A DNA stretch of 64,000 nucleotides from assembly GCA_018609055.1 (NCBI GenBank), contig JABAYJ010000006.1, positions 260,805 to 324,804 on the forward strand, read 5' to 3'. Position 1 is the first letter of the stretch. Every line of letters starts with the position of its first letter. Below the pieces are notes generated by a model, which saw only the letters and a list, made by a program, of their open reading frames with translations, was not told the DNA's origin and did not search any database. The DNA comes from Flavobacteriales bacterium. Lineage in GTDB: Bacteria > Bacteroidota > Bacteroidia > Flavobacteriales_D > CAJJDF01. A program made the position numbers and the translations under genes. Shown in pieces: positions 63,932 through 64,000 of the stretch.

Positions 63932-64000
63932 ATGAAAATATTTCTTACTTTAATTCTTGCCCTAACAATCCAGTTTGGATTTGCTCAGGACACTATTAAA
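63932..64000 (+). CDS. N-terminus of a secreted protein, truncated by the window edge
   Basis: The last 69 bases begin with an ATG and encode 23 residues, MKIFLTLILALTIQFGFAQ and DTIK, which form a complete signal peptide and the start of a mature protein. It lies 30 bases after the TraB/GumN-like gene and is probably in the same operon. Nothing more can be said about its function. Confidence 0.7.
   Translation, partial: MKIFLTLILALTIQFGFAQDTIK

Overview
The window is about 64 kb of AT-rich chromosome from a member of the Bacteroidota, most likely Flavobacteriales. Signs of this are two complete (and one open-ended) giant cell-surface proteins of the type IX secretion (T9SS) class, two of them ending in a gliding-motility type C-terminal sorting domain, a PorP/SprF partner, a dnaE fused to an exonuclease domain, flavobacterial small-gene families, and TAnnTTTG-like -7 promoter boxes. 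I see no rRNA, tRNA, CRISPR array, intact insertion sequence or prophage. Most of the window is ordinary core genome, with several accessory islands.

Layout. 1-14 kb (minus strand): the N-terminal 2,069 codons of a giant Ig/PKD-like repeat protein running off the left edge, then a PorP/SprF membrane protein and the 2,164-residue LamG-containing T9SS adhesin that precedes it in the transcription unit. 14.2-16.3 kb: a membrane-anchored protein with a possible cytoplasmic DNA-binding tail, followed by a decayed patch made of a tyrosine-recombinase C-terminal fragment abutting a choice-of-anchor-J/T9SS type A pseudogene with three in-frame stops. 16.3-18.6 kb: trhO and a KASIII-like synthase. 18.8-23 kb: a probable sulfide/persulfide detoxification cluster (two-TM protein, MBL-rhodanese persulfide dioxygenase, TauE/SafE exporter, Crp/Fnr regulator) with a GTAAC-N4-GTTAC palindrome in the promoter region, next to a DUF58 protein.

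23-28.2 kb (plus strand): a tight three-gene unit of porin, FMN-binding protein with an ApbE-type flavinylation motif, and small His-containing membrane protein; a REP-like inverted pair; then an SDR / membrane protein / small protein / AraC regulator unit with a perfect inverted repeat in its leader. 28.2-41.3 kb (minus strand): trxA, a secreted protein, dnaE, a TPR lipoprotein, a lipid kinase, and a periplasmic/outer-membrane cytochrome unit (two lipoproteins with expanded haem motifs, a diheme cytochrome, a DUF5777 barrel), a TPR-PD40 protein and an EI24 protein.

41.4-53.9 kb: purB, panD, a small barrel protein, a MORN-repeat protein, an RsmI-like methylase, a low-molecular-weight phosphatase, a 2-Cys peroxiredoxin, a frameshifted small lipoprotein, a DUF4442 protein, an M23 peptidase, and a cell-division/RNA-decay group (coiled-coil protein, zapA, rny). 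53.9-64 kb: a second T9SS type B PKD protein, an LptF/LptG permease, tgt, an ECF sigma factor with a non-ATG start, rsmG, a TPR protein, a sodium:solute symporter, a TraB/GumN-like lipoprotein that has lost its motif histidines, and the start of a further secreted protein at the right edge.

The best candidates for something undescribed are the porin-flavoprotein-membrane unit (23192-25390), the paired CX4CH/CX5CH lipoproteins (38362-39089), the membrane-tethered putative regulator (14262-15524), and the degenerate TraB/GumN protein (63038-63901). All function calls come from motif recognition by eye; no database search was run.
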